Origin: Chaunax sp. Z400
Taxonomy: Eukaryota > Chordata > Actinopteri > Lophiiformes > Chaunacidae
DNA: 64,000 nt
Assembly: GCA_037577475.1 (NCBI GenBank)
Contig: CM075184.1
Span: 28,763,594 to 28,827,593 of the forward strand
Direction of reading: 5' to 3'
Shown here: positions 20,059 to 29,480 of the stretch, one piece after another
Layout of the letters: every line of letters begins with the position of its first letter
Numbering within the stretch: the first letter of the stretch is position 1
The notes under the pieces: model-generated
Told to the model about the DNA's origin: nothing
Databases searched by the model: none
The model's input: only the letters and a program-made list of their open reading frames with translations
Program-made: the position numbers and the translations under genes

Positions 20059-21642
20059 ATGAAGCCGATCTATTGCTGCAGCGCTTTGCTGCTGCTCGTC
20101 CTCATTCCCAGAGCCTGTCAAGGTGGCAACATCCTGGTCTTTCCCACTGAAGGCAGCCATTGGATAAACATGGATATCCTACTTCAAGCTTTGCACGAGA
20201 GAGGACACAATTTAACTATTGTGCGTTCCAGTAAAAGCTGGTATATAAAGGAAAAGTCCTCTTATTACAATATCTACACAGTGGAAGTGGAGAGGAGCTT
20301 AGATCAGAAGTACATTACAGAACTCCTGTCTAAGGTTATTGAATTTGATAGGGGGGCTCTTCCCTTGACAAGTTTTCTCCACCTGACTATAGGAATGTTT
20401 GGCGCATTTGTTGATGCTCACATAGTCATTGGTGAATTTGTGTCGGCGATGCTAGGCGACCAAGTCTTGATGAGAACCTTGAATGACAGCAAGTTTGACC
20501 TGGTTCTCACCGACCCCTGCTGGGGTGGTGGAATCATTTTGGCCAAGTATTTGAATCTTCCTTTGGTTTATAATGTCCGCTGGCTACTCGCCATAGAGAG
20601 TCATATTGCTATTGCTCCTTCACCAATATCATACATTCCTATAACAGGATCTGGCAACACTGATAAGATGACATTTTTTCAGAGAGTTAAAAACATGGTT
20701 ATGTATATAGTAAGCCAAACACAAAATCACCTGATGTGTGAGCTAGTATACCAGAAAATATGTGACAAATATCTTGGGCCCGGTAAAGATTTTAAGCAGT
20801 TAGTGCTGGATGCAGACATTTGGCTCATGAGAGTGGACTTTGTGTTTGAGTTCCCTCGTCCCACTATGCCAAACGCTGTCTATATCGGAGGCTTCCAGTG
20901 TAAACCTGCCAAACCTTTACCTGAACACCTGGAGGAGTTTGTGCAGAGTTCTGGAGAGCATGGAGTCATCATCATGTCTCTGGGGACTTTTGTGAGTAAT
21001 CTTTCAGCAGACATTACAAATGAGATCGCTGCAGCTTTTTCTAAATTACCTCAGAAAGTCATTTGGAGGCACAAAGGTGAAAGACCAGCCACTCTGGGCA
21101 ACAACACTTTAATAGTGGACTGGATGCCACAGAACGATCTCTTAGGACATCCAAAGATGAAGCTATTTGTGGCTCACGGAGGGACAAATGGTGTTCAAGA
21201 GGCTATTTATCACGGAGTCCCAGTTGTGGGTCTACCCTTGTTTTTTGACCAATATGACAACCTGCTGCGTCTGAAAGAGAGAGGAGCAGCTAAGATGCTG
21301 ACTGTTAATACAGTGGACAAGGATGACAACTTCCTGAAGGCCATACAGGAAGTTCTGAGCGAGCCCTCCTACAAGATGAACATGCAGAGACTCTCCCGGC
21401 TGCACAGAGATCAGCCGATGAAGCCACTGGATACTGCCCTCTTCTGGATCGAGTTTGTGATGAGGCACAAAGGTGCAGCTCACCTGAGGACAGACTCTTA
21501 CAAACTGCCCTGGTATTCCTACCACTCTGTGGATGTGTTTTTGTTCCTGGCTGGAGCTGTGCTGCTCCTGCTTTCAACCATTTTCATTTTGATCCGCTGC
21601 TTATACACTATAATGTGTAAACGTAAAGTCAAGCGTGACTAA
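20059..21642 (+). CDS. UDP-glucuronosyltransferase, single coding exon (UGT copy 2, fish UGT5-like)
   Basis: ER-lumenal conjugating enzyme using a UDP-sugar donor. The start chosen is ATG at 20059, directly after the acceptor TTTTCATTTCAG; an in-frame ATG 15 bases upstream would lie in the intron. The product is 527 residues. Visible features are a signal peptide (about 1-21), His34 in EGSHW, Asp152 in LTDP, and NVRW before the substrate-pocket end. The UDP-sugar domain has WMPQNDLL, HGGTNGVQEAIYHGVP and FFDQYDN. A C-terminal membrane helix and the tail KVKRD (KxKxx) follow. From Trp255 to the end it is 268/273 identical to copy 1, while residues 1-254 are much more different. The 3' UTR is recognisably related to that of copy 1 but less conserved than the C-terminal coding part. 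Two hAT elements and a tandem repeat lie upstream. Confidence 0.94.
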   Translation: MKPIYCCSALLLLVLIPRACQGGNILVFPTEGSHWINMDILLQALHERGHNLTIVRSSKSWYIKEKSSYYNIYTVEVERSLDQKYITELLSKVIEFDRGALPLTSFLHLTIGMFGAFVDAHIVIGEFVSAMLGDQVLMRTLNDSKFDLVLTDPCWGGGIILAKYLNLPLVYNVRWLLAIESHIAIAPSPISYIPITGSGNTDKMTFFQRVKNMVMYIVSQTQNHLMCELVYQKICDKYLGPGKDFKQLVLDADIWLMRVDFVFEFPRPTMPNAVYIGGFQCKPAKPLPEHLEEFVQSSGEHGVIIMSLGTFVSNLSADITNEIAAAFSKLPQKVIWRHKGERPATLGNNTLIVDWMPQNDLLGHPKMKLFVAHGGTNGVQEAIYHGVPVVGLPLFFDQYDNLLRLKERGAAKMLTVNTVDKDDNFLKAIQEVLSEPSYKMNMQRLSRLHRDQPMKPLDTALFWIEFVMRHKGAAHLRTDSYKLPWYSYHSVDVFLFLAGAVLLLLSTIFILIRCLYTIMCKRKVKRD

Positions 21643-23584
21643 TTATTACAGAGACATACATTTTGTACATTAGATTTACAAAAATATATAATCAATATTA
21701 AGATGGATTTTCAGCATTTTTAAAACGATTAATAAAACACCTGGTCAACAATCTCTTGATGCAGCATTTTACACTATGTTATATTCATTTTTTTGATCAT
21801 TGTATAGTAAGTATCCATAAAATGAAATAAATGGATGTTTTTACCTTTTTTTTTTATAACCAGCCCTGTTTTAATAAAATACTAGAAATTAAAAAAAAGT
21901 GTTAATTCTTTATTTGTCCCAGTTCAGAGACTTATTCTGTGTTCAATACTTATTAAAGAGCAATGACAGGAGGAGTGCTCCTAATACCTAATGTCTATGC
22001 GTATTAAGACATGGGAACAAATGGAAACAAATATTATACCTGATGTTTAAAACCAGTGTTTCAGCTACATTCAGCTTTCTTTTGTACATTTGTGGAATAT
22101 TATTATTAATATCATAAGGAAACATTTAACAATACTGAAAAAGCAAATGGTGAGCTTTAAAGAAATTTACAATGAATTGGAATGGGTAATCGGGAGCAAA
22201 ACCACTGTCATGCTTAAAAACTGAAAAGTACATTTTAAAACCATTTAAAGATTAACTTCATCATTTTTCAAAGTCAGATCCACACATATGAGCATTATGT
22301 GCATTATGTGGAAAGAAAATGTATAAGTAATACATATATATTTAAAAATACAATATGAAAATTATGTTTTTTTAAAATTTGAAATAAGACAATTATATAC
22401 AAGTACCTGTGTTTTTAAGATATATTAAGATATAAATATAAGATATATATATATATAAGATATATTAAGGTATATATATATTAATGTTATTTAGATTCCT
22501 TCATTTACATTGAACTACTACCATTAAATAGCACGAACGTCTATATTGAGTGTTTAGTGAGATTCTGTACAAACACATGTCACACATAGTAATATGTCTC
22601 ATGGCAATAATAAAGTGTTTATCAGTTATTTTAGCATGTGGTGTATTTAAAATCCATTATTACTGGGCGATATTTAAGGAACACAAAATTGGCGGCATAA
22701 ATATGTGAATTTGTGAATTTCCCCACTGTGGGACTAATAAAGGGATATCTTGTCTTAAATAAACAGAAACAAAGTTCTATATTTTGTTTTCATCCTTCCA
22801 TTTTAAGATATCAGTAATTCTAACACACAAGCCCCAACTGCATTTCTATAGAATATGGTGCACTGACTGTATAAAAGGCAAAGATATGAAGTCAATAATT
22901 ATGTAAAACCATTAATTATTATTTATATCATATTATTACTTTTTGAAATAAGAGCAGCTCACTGGACTATGAGGACTAATCTCTTGCAGCAGCAGTATTT
23001 TATAGTCTCACTTGTCAGCTTAATTTTTTTTTTGTGTGTTTTTTTTTAAGTATTAGTGAAAGTCTTTGTTTACATGAGAGGCAGGAAAGTGAATTTTCCT
23101 GAGAGAAGCCGTTGAGTACTCAAAGGGGAACATTTGTTTCTAGCTTTTGCAAGGTAGTGTTACCAAATGTCCATTTTTGAAAGATTAAGGTCCAAGGCCT
23201 TTATCCACAAGGAATTTTGTGTTTTTGGAAGCTCATGAATATTCTTTTGTGCGGAGGGAACAGTTATGGTTGTAGAAGGATTTCTGCTTCGAGAGATTGG
23301 GTCTCGACACAAAATGCACGCAGAGCTCTTGGCACCAAAGAGCATTTTAACTATAAGCTCCATGTGCTGCATTCTTGTGAGGGCAGTCAGACTGATTTTT
23401 AGCACACAAATAGAGATGCAGGTGAAAGGAACGTCATTGCAGCTCTGCGTTTTGGTCATGCAACTGTATCGTTCACTGTTTTCTGGCCCACTGCCTGTTT
23501 TTCTTCTGCTCTACTGTTTGTTTTTTTAGATTGCATCTTTAAAGATGATTTTAAGTAATTTTTTAAAAAGGTGACAGACCAACC
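21643..23584. other. UGT copy 2 3' UTR and intergenic DNA
   Basis: A candidate AATAAA polyadenylation signal is at 21873-21878, and similarity to the UGT copy 1 3' UTR continues to about 21920. Beyond this the DNA is AT-rich, with a TA/ATATATTAAG tract (about 22415-22485) and a retroelement tail at about 22690-22760. Nothing coding was recognised at 22760-23584; open frames at 23160-23530 have no family character. Confidence 0.5.
22690..22760 (+). mobile_element. Non-LTR retroelement 3' tail fragment
   Basis: Contains CCCCACTGTGGGACTAATAA followed by AGGGATATCTTGTCTTAAAT. A closely similar tail occurs at 28325-28383. The motif followed by a short A/T-rich repeat is typical of fish LINE or SINE 3' ends; the family is not determined. 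Confidence 0.55.
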
Positions 23585-23589
23585 ACTCA

Positions 23590-24034
23590 GGTAAACAACA
23601 CTTTATTGGTCATTTGGATGGCACAGAATGATTTCCTATAGGATATTAAAAAATTCAACTACTCATAGGATCAAATCAAGCATATGAGGTTATTTATCAT
23701 GGAGTTCCAATGGTAGATATTCCCACTTTGTTGGATCAAGCTGACAGTCCCTCCAGATTGAGGGTAAAGGGTGTATTAAATGTTATGGGTATTTTTGAAG
23801 TGGATTGGAAAATATTTCAGAAGGCTATACGGGAAGTCCTGATTGACCGCTCATGAACATGCAGAGGCTCTTTATGCTGCACAGATGATGCTACACTCAC
23901 CAATGAAGCGTCCTGATACTGCCCTCCTCTGGATAGAGTATGTCATGAGACACAAAGGGGCAGCTCACCTGAGAACAGACTCCGACAGACCACCCTGGTA
24001 TTCCTACCACTCTGTGTATGTCATGTCATTTTGA
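23590..24034 (+). pseudogene. Degenerate UGT copy, C-terminal half
   Basis: Decayed UGT sequence on the plus strand. The first recognisable part encodes NNTLLVIWMAQNDF (intact genes have VDWMPQNDL). It is followed by a broken HGG region, then EVIYHGVP, DIPTLLDQAD, and AIREVLIDRS followed by a stop. After frame changes comes DTALLWIEYVMRHKGAAHL and WYSYHSV, with an early stop replacing the membrane helix. Stops and frame shifts throughout rule out a working enzyme. No N-terminal half was found upstream. It lies 2 kb after copy 2 in the same orientation, suggesting a tandem duplicate that decayed. Confidence 0.9.
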
Positions 24035-24235
24035 CGAATAATTGCGCTACTTATTTTGTAATGTTTTTTTTTTACAGCAAATAAATGCCAGTCATTTTTT
24101 TCTGTCAAAGTGTGAATGCAAGATAAAAATTTCAATTCTTCTGTACACTACATTTTGACAAAAGATTGTTGGTTGCTTAGCCTCACTCACTACAGGGGAA
24201 TGAGACTCATCATCTATCCATCACCACCTTTAGCT

Positions 24236-24330
24236 CAACTTTATTTATAAGCACATTTAAAAACAACAGAGTTGACCAAAGTGCTGTACAGTCATTAAAT
24301 AAGATAGACAATAAAACCACAATAAAAGAC
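24236..24330. repeat. Dispersed repeat fragment (TTTATTTATA motif)
   Basis: TTTATTTATAAGCACATTTA followed by GACCAAAGTGCTGTACAG and an AT-rich end. Related to the fragments at 3308-3420 and 56848-56870. Confidence 0.5.
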
Positions 24331-24359
24331 ATGTACAAAACTCAGCAGAACCGCTTCAC

Positions 24360-25580
24360 TGGGAGCTGTGGCGGCGCCGCCTTATAGGAAACACTTCTGT
24401 TAAATAACATCGGTTGTTATTTTTGTGTTTAACCTGGGTTATTTTCTTCTTGGTTGAGTGTAAACCCCCCCTTAATACTGTTTCTTCCTGTCTCTGCAGT
24501 CGCTCAGAGCCGAAGGTGGTGGTGCTGGTGTCCCGGGTGGTGGTCTCCCCCCCTCTCTGTGTGCTGTGTGTCCCCCCTGGTCACCATCGTGTGTATGTGT
24601 GCGTGGGTTTTATTCACGTGTGATCGGGGTGATCTTCCTGGGGATCCCTCTCGCCCCATTGACCCATCCCCCAGCTGGTAAGCCTCAGCACTGGGCAGAC
24701 ACTTCCTGTCCTTTTTGTTTCCCTGGCAGAAAAGTGTTTTATTGGTTGTATTTCCAAACAAACATTTTATCAGTACTGTAACTATAATAAAATTGATTGT
24801 TTTAAGTGGAACCACGTCTCCTGCCTCAAGTATATCGACCCTGTGTCCCTTACTGTTATAAGTTGAATTACCATTGATTCCCAAAGTGGCGTTGTTGGGT
24901 TTCTTTTAGAATAACACCTAATATTAGGTATTTACTTAATCCACCCCTCGCATTGCCACAAGGATCCTGAAAAATAAGAGCCCTCAAGCTGTCAATAAAT
25001 ACAATATGGTAAAATACAATATTAGCAAAATTTAACAAATACCATTGGACAAAACAGTACACACCTGAGCGATGTAGGCTACATAGCAAAAGTAGTCGGT
25101 CACAACATCAAAGTCATCAAAATCTTAACTTTTTTTTATATGACTACACATTTGAAACATGATTGAAACAACTTGAAAACATATTTTGTTTTGCACTGAT
25201 CAGTCACTGATATTTGCTTCGGACCACGGATGCCCTTTACCCCTCTTTAAGCTTAATAACCCGTGCCTTAAACAACATGACACAGCAGAACCAAAGTCCT
25301 ACTCAGGGTGGAAACTGTAAGGATGAGCACGTGTTCTGCTCTCTGGCAAAGGAGATATATTGAAAAACTATCATTTGGAGGCCAAAAAAGGTAACATTGG
25401 CATTTTTTATCTTTTCCCTATAAAAATGACTGATAGCTGTTTTGGGGGTAAATCCCTTTTGAATTGACATGCCACACAATGCCTTGTTCCAGAAATGAAA
25501 GTTATTTGGCATATTGTACTGGAGGTTTGCTAGGTAGCTCTTACTGTACATGTTCAAGGGCTTGCATATGGACACAAGGT
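24360..25580. other. Unrecognised intergenic DNA, possible retroelement remnant
   Basis: GC-richer than its surroundings up to about 24680. It has a splice-acceptor-like TCTCTGCAG at about 24500, G/T-rich and C-rich tracts and an AATAAAATTG at about 24787. The tail (GTTGGGTTTCTTTTAGAATA at about 24894) resembles repeated fish sequence I have seen but cannot name. No protein family was recognised. Confidence 0.3.
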
Positions 25581-25584
25581 ATTG

Positions 25585-26290
25585 TGTATATAGCTGTTAG
25601 GCGCAGTTCAAAAATAGGACCCAAGCTCAGACGAGACAGGGGCAGAGAGGTCAGTGCAGGGATTTAATTAAATAATAGGCAAAACTTCACAACAAAGGCA
25701 AAAGGCAAAAACACAGGAGGCAACAGAAAATCCAAGACAAATCCAAAATCCAAAGTACAAAACCAAAAACAACTTAAGGAGAAAACTGAGGCAAAACAGG
25801 GATCACAGAGGACACGGGTGCAAAGCAGGGAACAGCAGGGCATCAGGACAAGGATGGGATAAAACAGGGCACAACAGAAGTAACACAGCTAGGAGGGAAT
25901 AACGGACGAACCGACACAGAGGACAGAACCAAACAGACTTAAATACACAGAGTAATGAGACAATGACACACAGGTGACACAGGGAGGAGGAGAGAATCAG
26001 AGACAGGTGGAAACACTCAGACAATCACAGAGGAGGGAAAATGGAGAAGGGAAAACCTTAAAGGGGAAAACATGAGGATAAACTGATCATAAGACAGAGC
26101 AAACAAAACACGGGGGAAGGGAGCAAACTGGAACTAAAAACATGGAAGACCGAAACAGAGACAGGGGAACAAATGGTTTAAAGATCACAACCAAACCCAG
26201 GAAATGCAACGCAAATACACATGGCATGGAAAGTACTTTCAAAATAAAACAGGAAACAGGCAACCTAAATACAGAACCATGACAATAGCA
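25585..26290. repeat. A-rich dispersed fish repeat (ACAGGTGGAAAC type)
   Basis: About 700 bases, strongly purine/A-rich on the plus strand. It includes GTGCAGGGATTTAATTAAAT near its left side and AGACAGGTGGAAACACTCAG further on. The same landmarks in the same order occur at 63430-63870 (CAGTTCAGGGATTTAATAAC, GACACAGGTGGAAACAATCA), and a reverse-oriented part at 62990-63125. It occupies the region directly upstream of UGT copy 3. It probably derives from a transposable element; ends were not resolved. Confidence 0.65.
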
Positions 26291-26498
26291 TTATACCTCA
26301 ATAATTTGGGTAAATTAAAACGCAAATAACAGATGGCATATTAAAATTCTACCATTTAAAACAATTAAAAGGAAGGCAACTATAGAACTTAAAAAGATCA
26401 GTGGTTCAAAGTTTATAAGAAAACGATAATGAAAATGCTACTTTTACTGAATCGTATACATTTGATAAGATATAATATGCTTTCCTTCTGACTTTAGA

Positions 26499-28094
26499 AT
26501 GAAGATGCATTGGCCCCCGGTTTGGATCACGCTCTGCTTGCTCTTTCCAACTGTGGTTTATGGTGGGAAAGTTCTCGTTTATCCGATGGACGGGAGCCAC
26601 TGGGTCAACATGAACGTCATTATTGAGGAACTGCATTCAAGAGGCCACCAGGTTTCTGTTCTGCGATCATCACACAGCTGGTACATCAAGGAAATGTCCC
26701 CATTCTATACTTCAATTACACTCGATGTAGATTCTGGGCTTGGTGAAGACTCTATTGCTGCATTTGTGGCCCAGTTGCTGGAAGTACAGAGGGAAGGGAA
26801 GTCTGCCTGGACACGTTTTAAGCTGGGAATGGAACAAACTCAAAAGTCTTCAGAGCTGGATGAGAAAACATGCAGAATGCTTGAGATGCTTTTTGAAAAC
26901 AAAGATCTAATACAGTCACTACATGATGCCAAATATGACCTTGTCCTTACAGACCCTGTTATGCCAGCAGGTGCTATACTTGCCCACTACCTCAGGTTGC
27001 CTCTTGTTTTCAATGTCAGGTGGACTAGTAGAGGTGAAGGCCATTTTGTAATTGCACCTTCTCCACTTTCCTATTGTCCAATGACAGGCACTGTGCTTTC
27101 AGATAAAATGAGCTTTCTTGGGAGGCTCCTTAACGTAATCATTTTTGGATTCACGGAACACCATCTTGCACAGTATGTCATACCAATTTATGCTGAGATA
27201 ATTAAAAAATATTTAGGTCCAGACGTAGACTACTCATCTCTGTTTCAAGCAGCGGACATTTGGCTCATGAGAGTGGACTTTGTGTTTGAGTTTCCTCGTC
27301 CCACCATGCCTAATGTTATTTATATGGGAGGGTTCCAGTGTAAACCTGCAAAACCTCTTCCTCAACACTTGGAGGACTTTGTGCAGAGTTCTGGAGAACA
27401 TGGAGTCATCATCATGTCTCTGGGGACTTTTATTGGAGAGCTTCCCCATGACCTAGCTGATGAGATCGCTGCAGCTTTTGCTAAATTACCTCAGAAAGTC
27501 ATCTGGAGATATAAAGGTGACAAACCGTCCACACTGGGCAACAACACTTTACTAGTCGACTGGATGCCACAGACTGACCTTTTACGACATCCCAAGACAA
27601 AACTATTTGTGGCTCATGGAGGAACAAATGGCATTCAAGAGGCAATCTGCCATGGCGTTCCAATCCTTGGCCTTCCACTGTTCTTTGATCAACGCGATAA
27701 TCTACTCAGAATTGAAGTAAGAGGAGCAGGGAAGATCATAGATTTTTTTACTATGAATGGCCACACCTTCTTTCAGGGAATTCAAGACGTTCTGAATGAG
27801 CCCTCCTACAGGACCAACATGCAGAGACTCTCCAGGCTGCACAGAGATCAGCCAATGCAGCCTCTGGATACTGCCCTCTTCTGGATAGAATATGTGATGA
27901 GACACAAAGGCGCAGCTCACTTGAGAACAGACTCGTACAAACTGCCCTGGTATTCCTACCACTCTGTGGATGTGATGCTCTTCTTAGTTGGTGTTGTTCT
28001 GATTATTTTGGGCACCATTGCGGCCTTGATAAGGTGTTTATGCTCTGTGTGTCTGAGAACAAAAAGTAAACATGATAAAAAAAAAGTAAATTAG
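26499..28094 (+). CDS. UDP-glucuronosyltransferase, single coding exon (UGT copy 3, fish UGT5-like)
   Basis: Third intact UGT of the cluster, 531 residues. ATG at 26499 is one base after an acceptor-like CTTCTGACTTTAG, so a non-coding first exon is likely. Features: signal peptide (about 1-22), His34 in DGSHW, Asp152 in LTDP, NVRW, WMPQTDLL, HGGTNGIQEAICHGVP followed by FFDQRDN, DTALFWIEYVMRHKGAAHL, one membrane helix, and a basic tail ending in KKVN (KKxx ER retrieval). It differs from copies 1 and 2 along its whole length, including the segment around residues 395-420, so it has not taken part in their recent homogenisation. No stop or frame shift is present. Acceptor substrates cannot be inferred. 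Confidence 0.94.
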   Translation: MKMHWPPVWITLCLLFPTVVYGGKVLVYPMDGSHWVNMNVIIEELHSRGHQVSVLRSSHSWYIKEMSPFYTSITLDVDSGLGEDSIAAFVAQLLEVQREGKSAWTRFKLGMEQTQKSSELDEKTCRMLEMLFENKDLIQSLHDAKYDLVLTDPVMPAGAILAHYLRLPLVFNVRWTSRGEGHFVIAPSPLSYCPMTGTVLSDKMSFLGRLLNVIIFGFTEHHLAQYVIPIYAEIIKKYLGPDVDYSSLFQAADIWLMRVDFVFEFPRPTMPNVIYMGGFQCKPAKPLPQHLEDFVQSSGEHGVIIMSLGTFIGELPHDLADEIAAAFAKLPQKVIWRYKGDKPSTLGNNTLLVDWMPQTDLLRHPKTKLFVAHGGTNGIQEAICHGVPILGLPLFFDQRDNLLRIEVRGAGKIIDFFTMNGHTFFQGIQDVLNEPSYRTNMQRLSRLHRDQPMQPLDTALFWIEYVMRHKGAAHLRTDSYKLPWYSYHSVDVMLFLVGVVLIILGTIAALIRCLCSVCLRTKSKHDKKKVN

Positions 28095-28324
28095 CAATCA
28101 AAATTAAATCTACAGCACAACTAAGAACAGAGTACTCTATGTTTTAAATATGTAAAACATTAATATATTTTCTTTGCTATTTGCATCGTGATCATAGAGA
28201 GCACTTTCCCGATGAGTTCAAAACAAACTGATCTGAATTTCCAAAAATGATTAATTATGAAAATTGTTTAATGCACTAAAATTATGATTACTAATAATAA
28301 TGATTACTTCTATTGCTGATGTAA

Positions 28325-28485
28325 CAATGTAATCTTCCCTATTGTGGGACTAATAAAGGACTATGTTATCTTATCTTATGTTATCTTAGCTTATCAAATC
28401 TTATCGTATCTTATCGTTATATCGTATCGTATTGTATCATATCGTCGTTTCGTTTTGTATCGAATCATATATCATATATCATATC
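28325..28485 (+). mobile_element. Retroelement 3' tail with degenerate TTATC repeat
   Basis: CCCTATTGTGGGACTAATAA is followed by AGGACTATG and then a run of TTATC/TATCG pentamer variants to about 28485. It matches the tail at 22690-22760. A microsatellite growing from a LINE or SINE 3' end is the likely origin. Confidence 0.6.
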
Positions 28486-28974
28486 TTAAAAAAGAAAACA
28501 AAAAAATAATTTGTGAATCATTTTATCAACAAGAAAGAACAAGTCTAATGATGATTGTATTTGTTTCATTATATAAAACTATTATTATTTAACAAATCTA
28601 GTGCTCTGGTCAAACAAACATGTCAGATCTTTGACATGCAGTTTTTCTTTGCAGGTTGGCAGTCACATTATTTTTGAAAAAAAGACGTGTAATATCAGAT
28701 CAGAATTCACACAGCTTTAACCTTTAGTATAAAGGGTTAACAAAATAAATAAAACAAAAGCGGATGAAATAAAAGCATTTGAGCAAATTTGAGTTTTTCC
28801 TCTTTAAATAACCCACAGTGGAAATAATGTTTGCATATAGTTTGGCTGTTTTTGCTCTTAGCTCCACTAATTTGCAAGACTTTTATAGATAAATAATACA
28901 TTGTTAAATTACTACATTCTGTTGTCTGCACAGTATGAATGCTCTTATCTCATCCAAGCTGCTGTGTGTATAGC

Positions 28975-29480
28975 ACAGCAGCTTAATACTATAGGGGACA
29001 TGCCTCTTGAGGTTTTTATAAGGTAAATCAATGCTACAAAAAATGAGATAGCTGTAGCATTTGAAAAATACCTTTAAAAAGACAGAATGATAAAACAGCT
29101 TCTATGGACAAAAACAATTTATCATCAAGGTTATCCAGAATCAAACTGTTTATTGTTCATGAAGAAAGTAAAATAATTCAAGACTCCTTTGAGTCCCAGA
29201 AGTGGGTCTATATTTGTCCTGAATAAGACGTCCCACAGAATGACAGAGCCGGTCTGCCCCAATTTCTACACTTAATGGGCTTAACTGACATTCATGCAAT
29301 GTTGTAAATAACAGGACATACAAGTATGAACTACATAACTGTTGTCAGGTTTGGGCTAACTTCCAAAGAATCTTCATGCTGCAGAAATCAATCGATAGAC
29401 GCAGTGAACCAGACTCTTATGGATGAAGTCTGGCCTATAAGACACAGAGGTGCTGCTCACCTGAGAATCTAGTCTGTCTA
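28975..29480 (+). pseudogene. Highly decayed UGT copy
   Basis: Two patches line up with intact UGT sequence in the right order and about the right spacing. At 28995-29075, GGGGACATGCCT through AATGAGATAGCTGTAGCATT matches the region coding MSLGTF through NEIAAAF. At 29395-29470, sequence ending GACACAGAGGTGCTGCTCAC matches the MRHKGAAHL region. Between and within them are stops and gaps. It is the most decayed copy of the cluster, 0.9 kb beyond UGT copy 3. The alignment was by eye; the middle part is uncertain. Confidence 0.65.
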
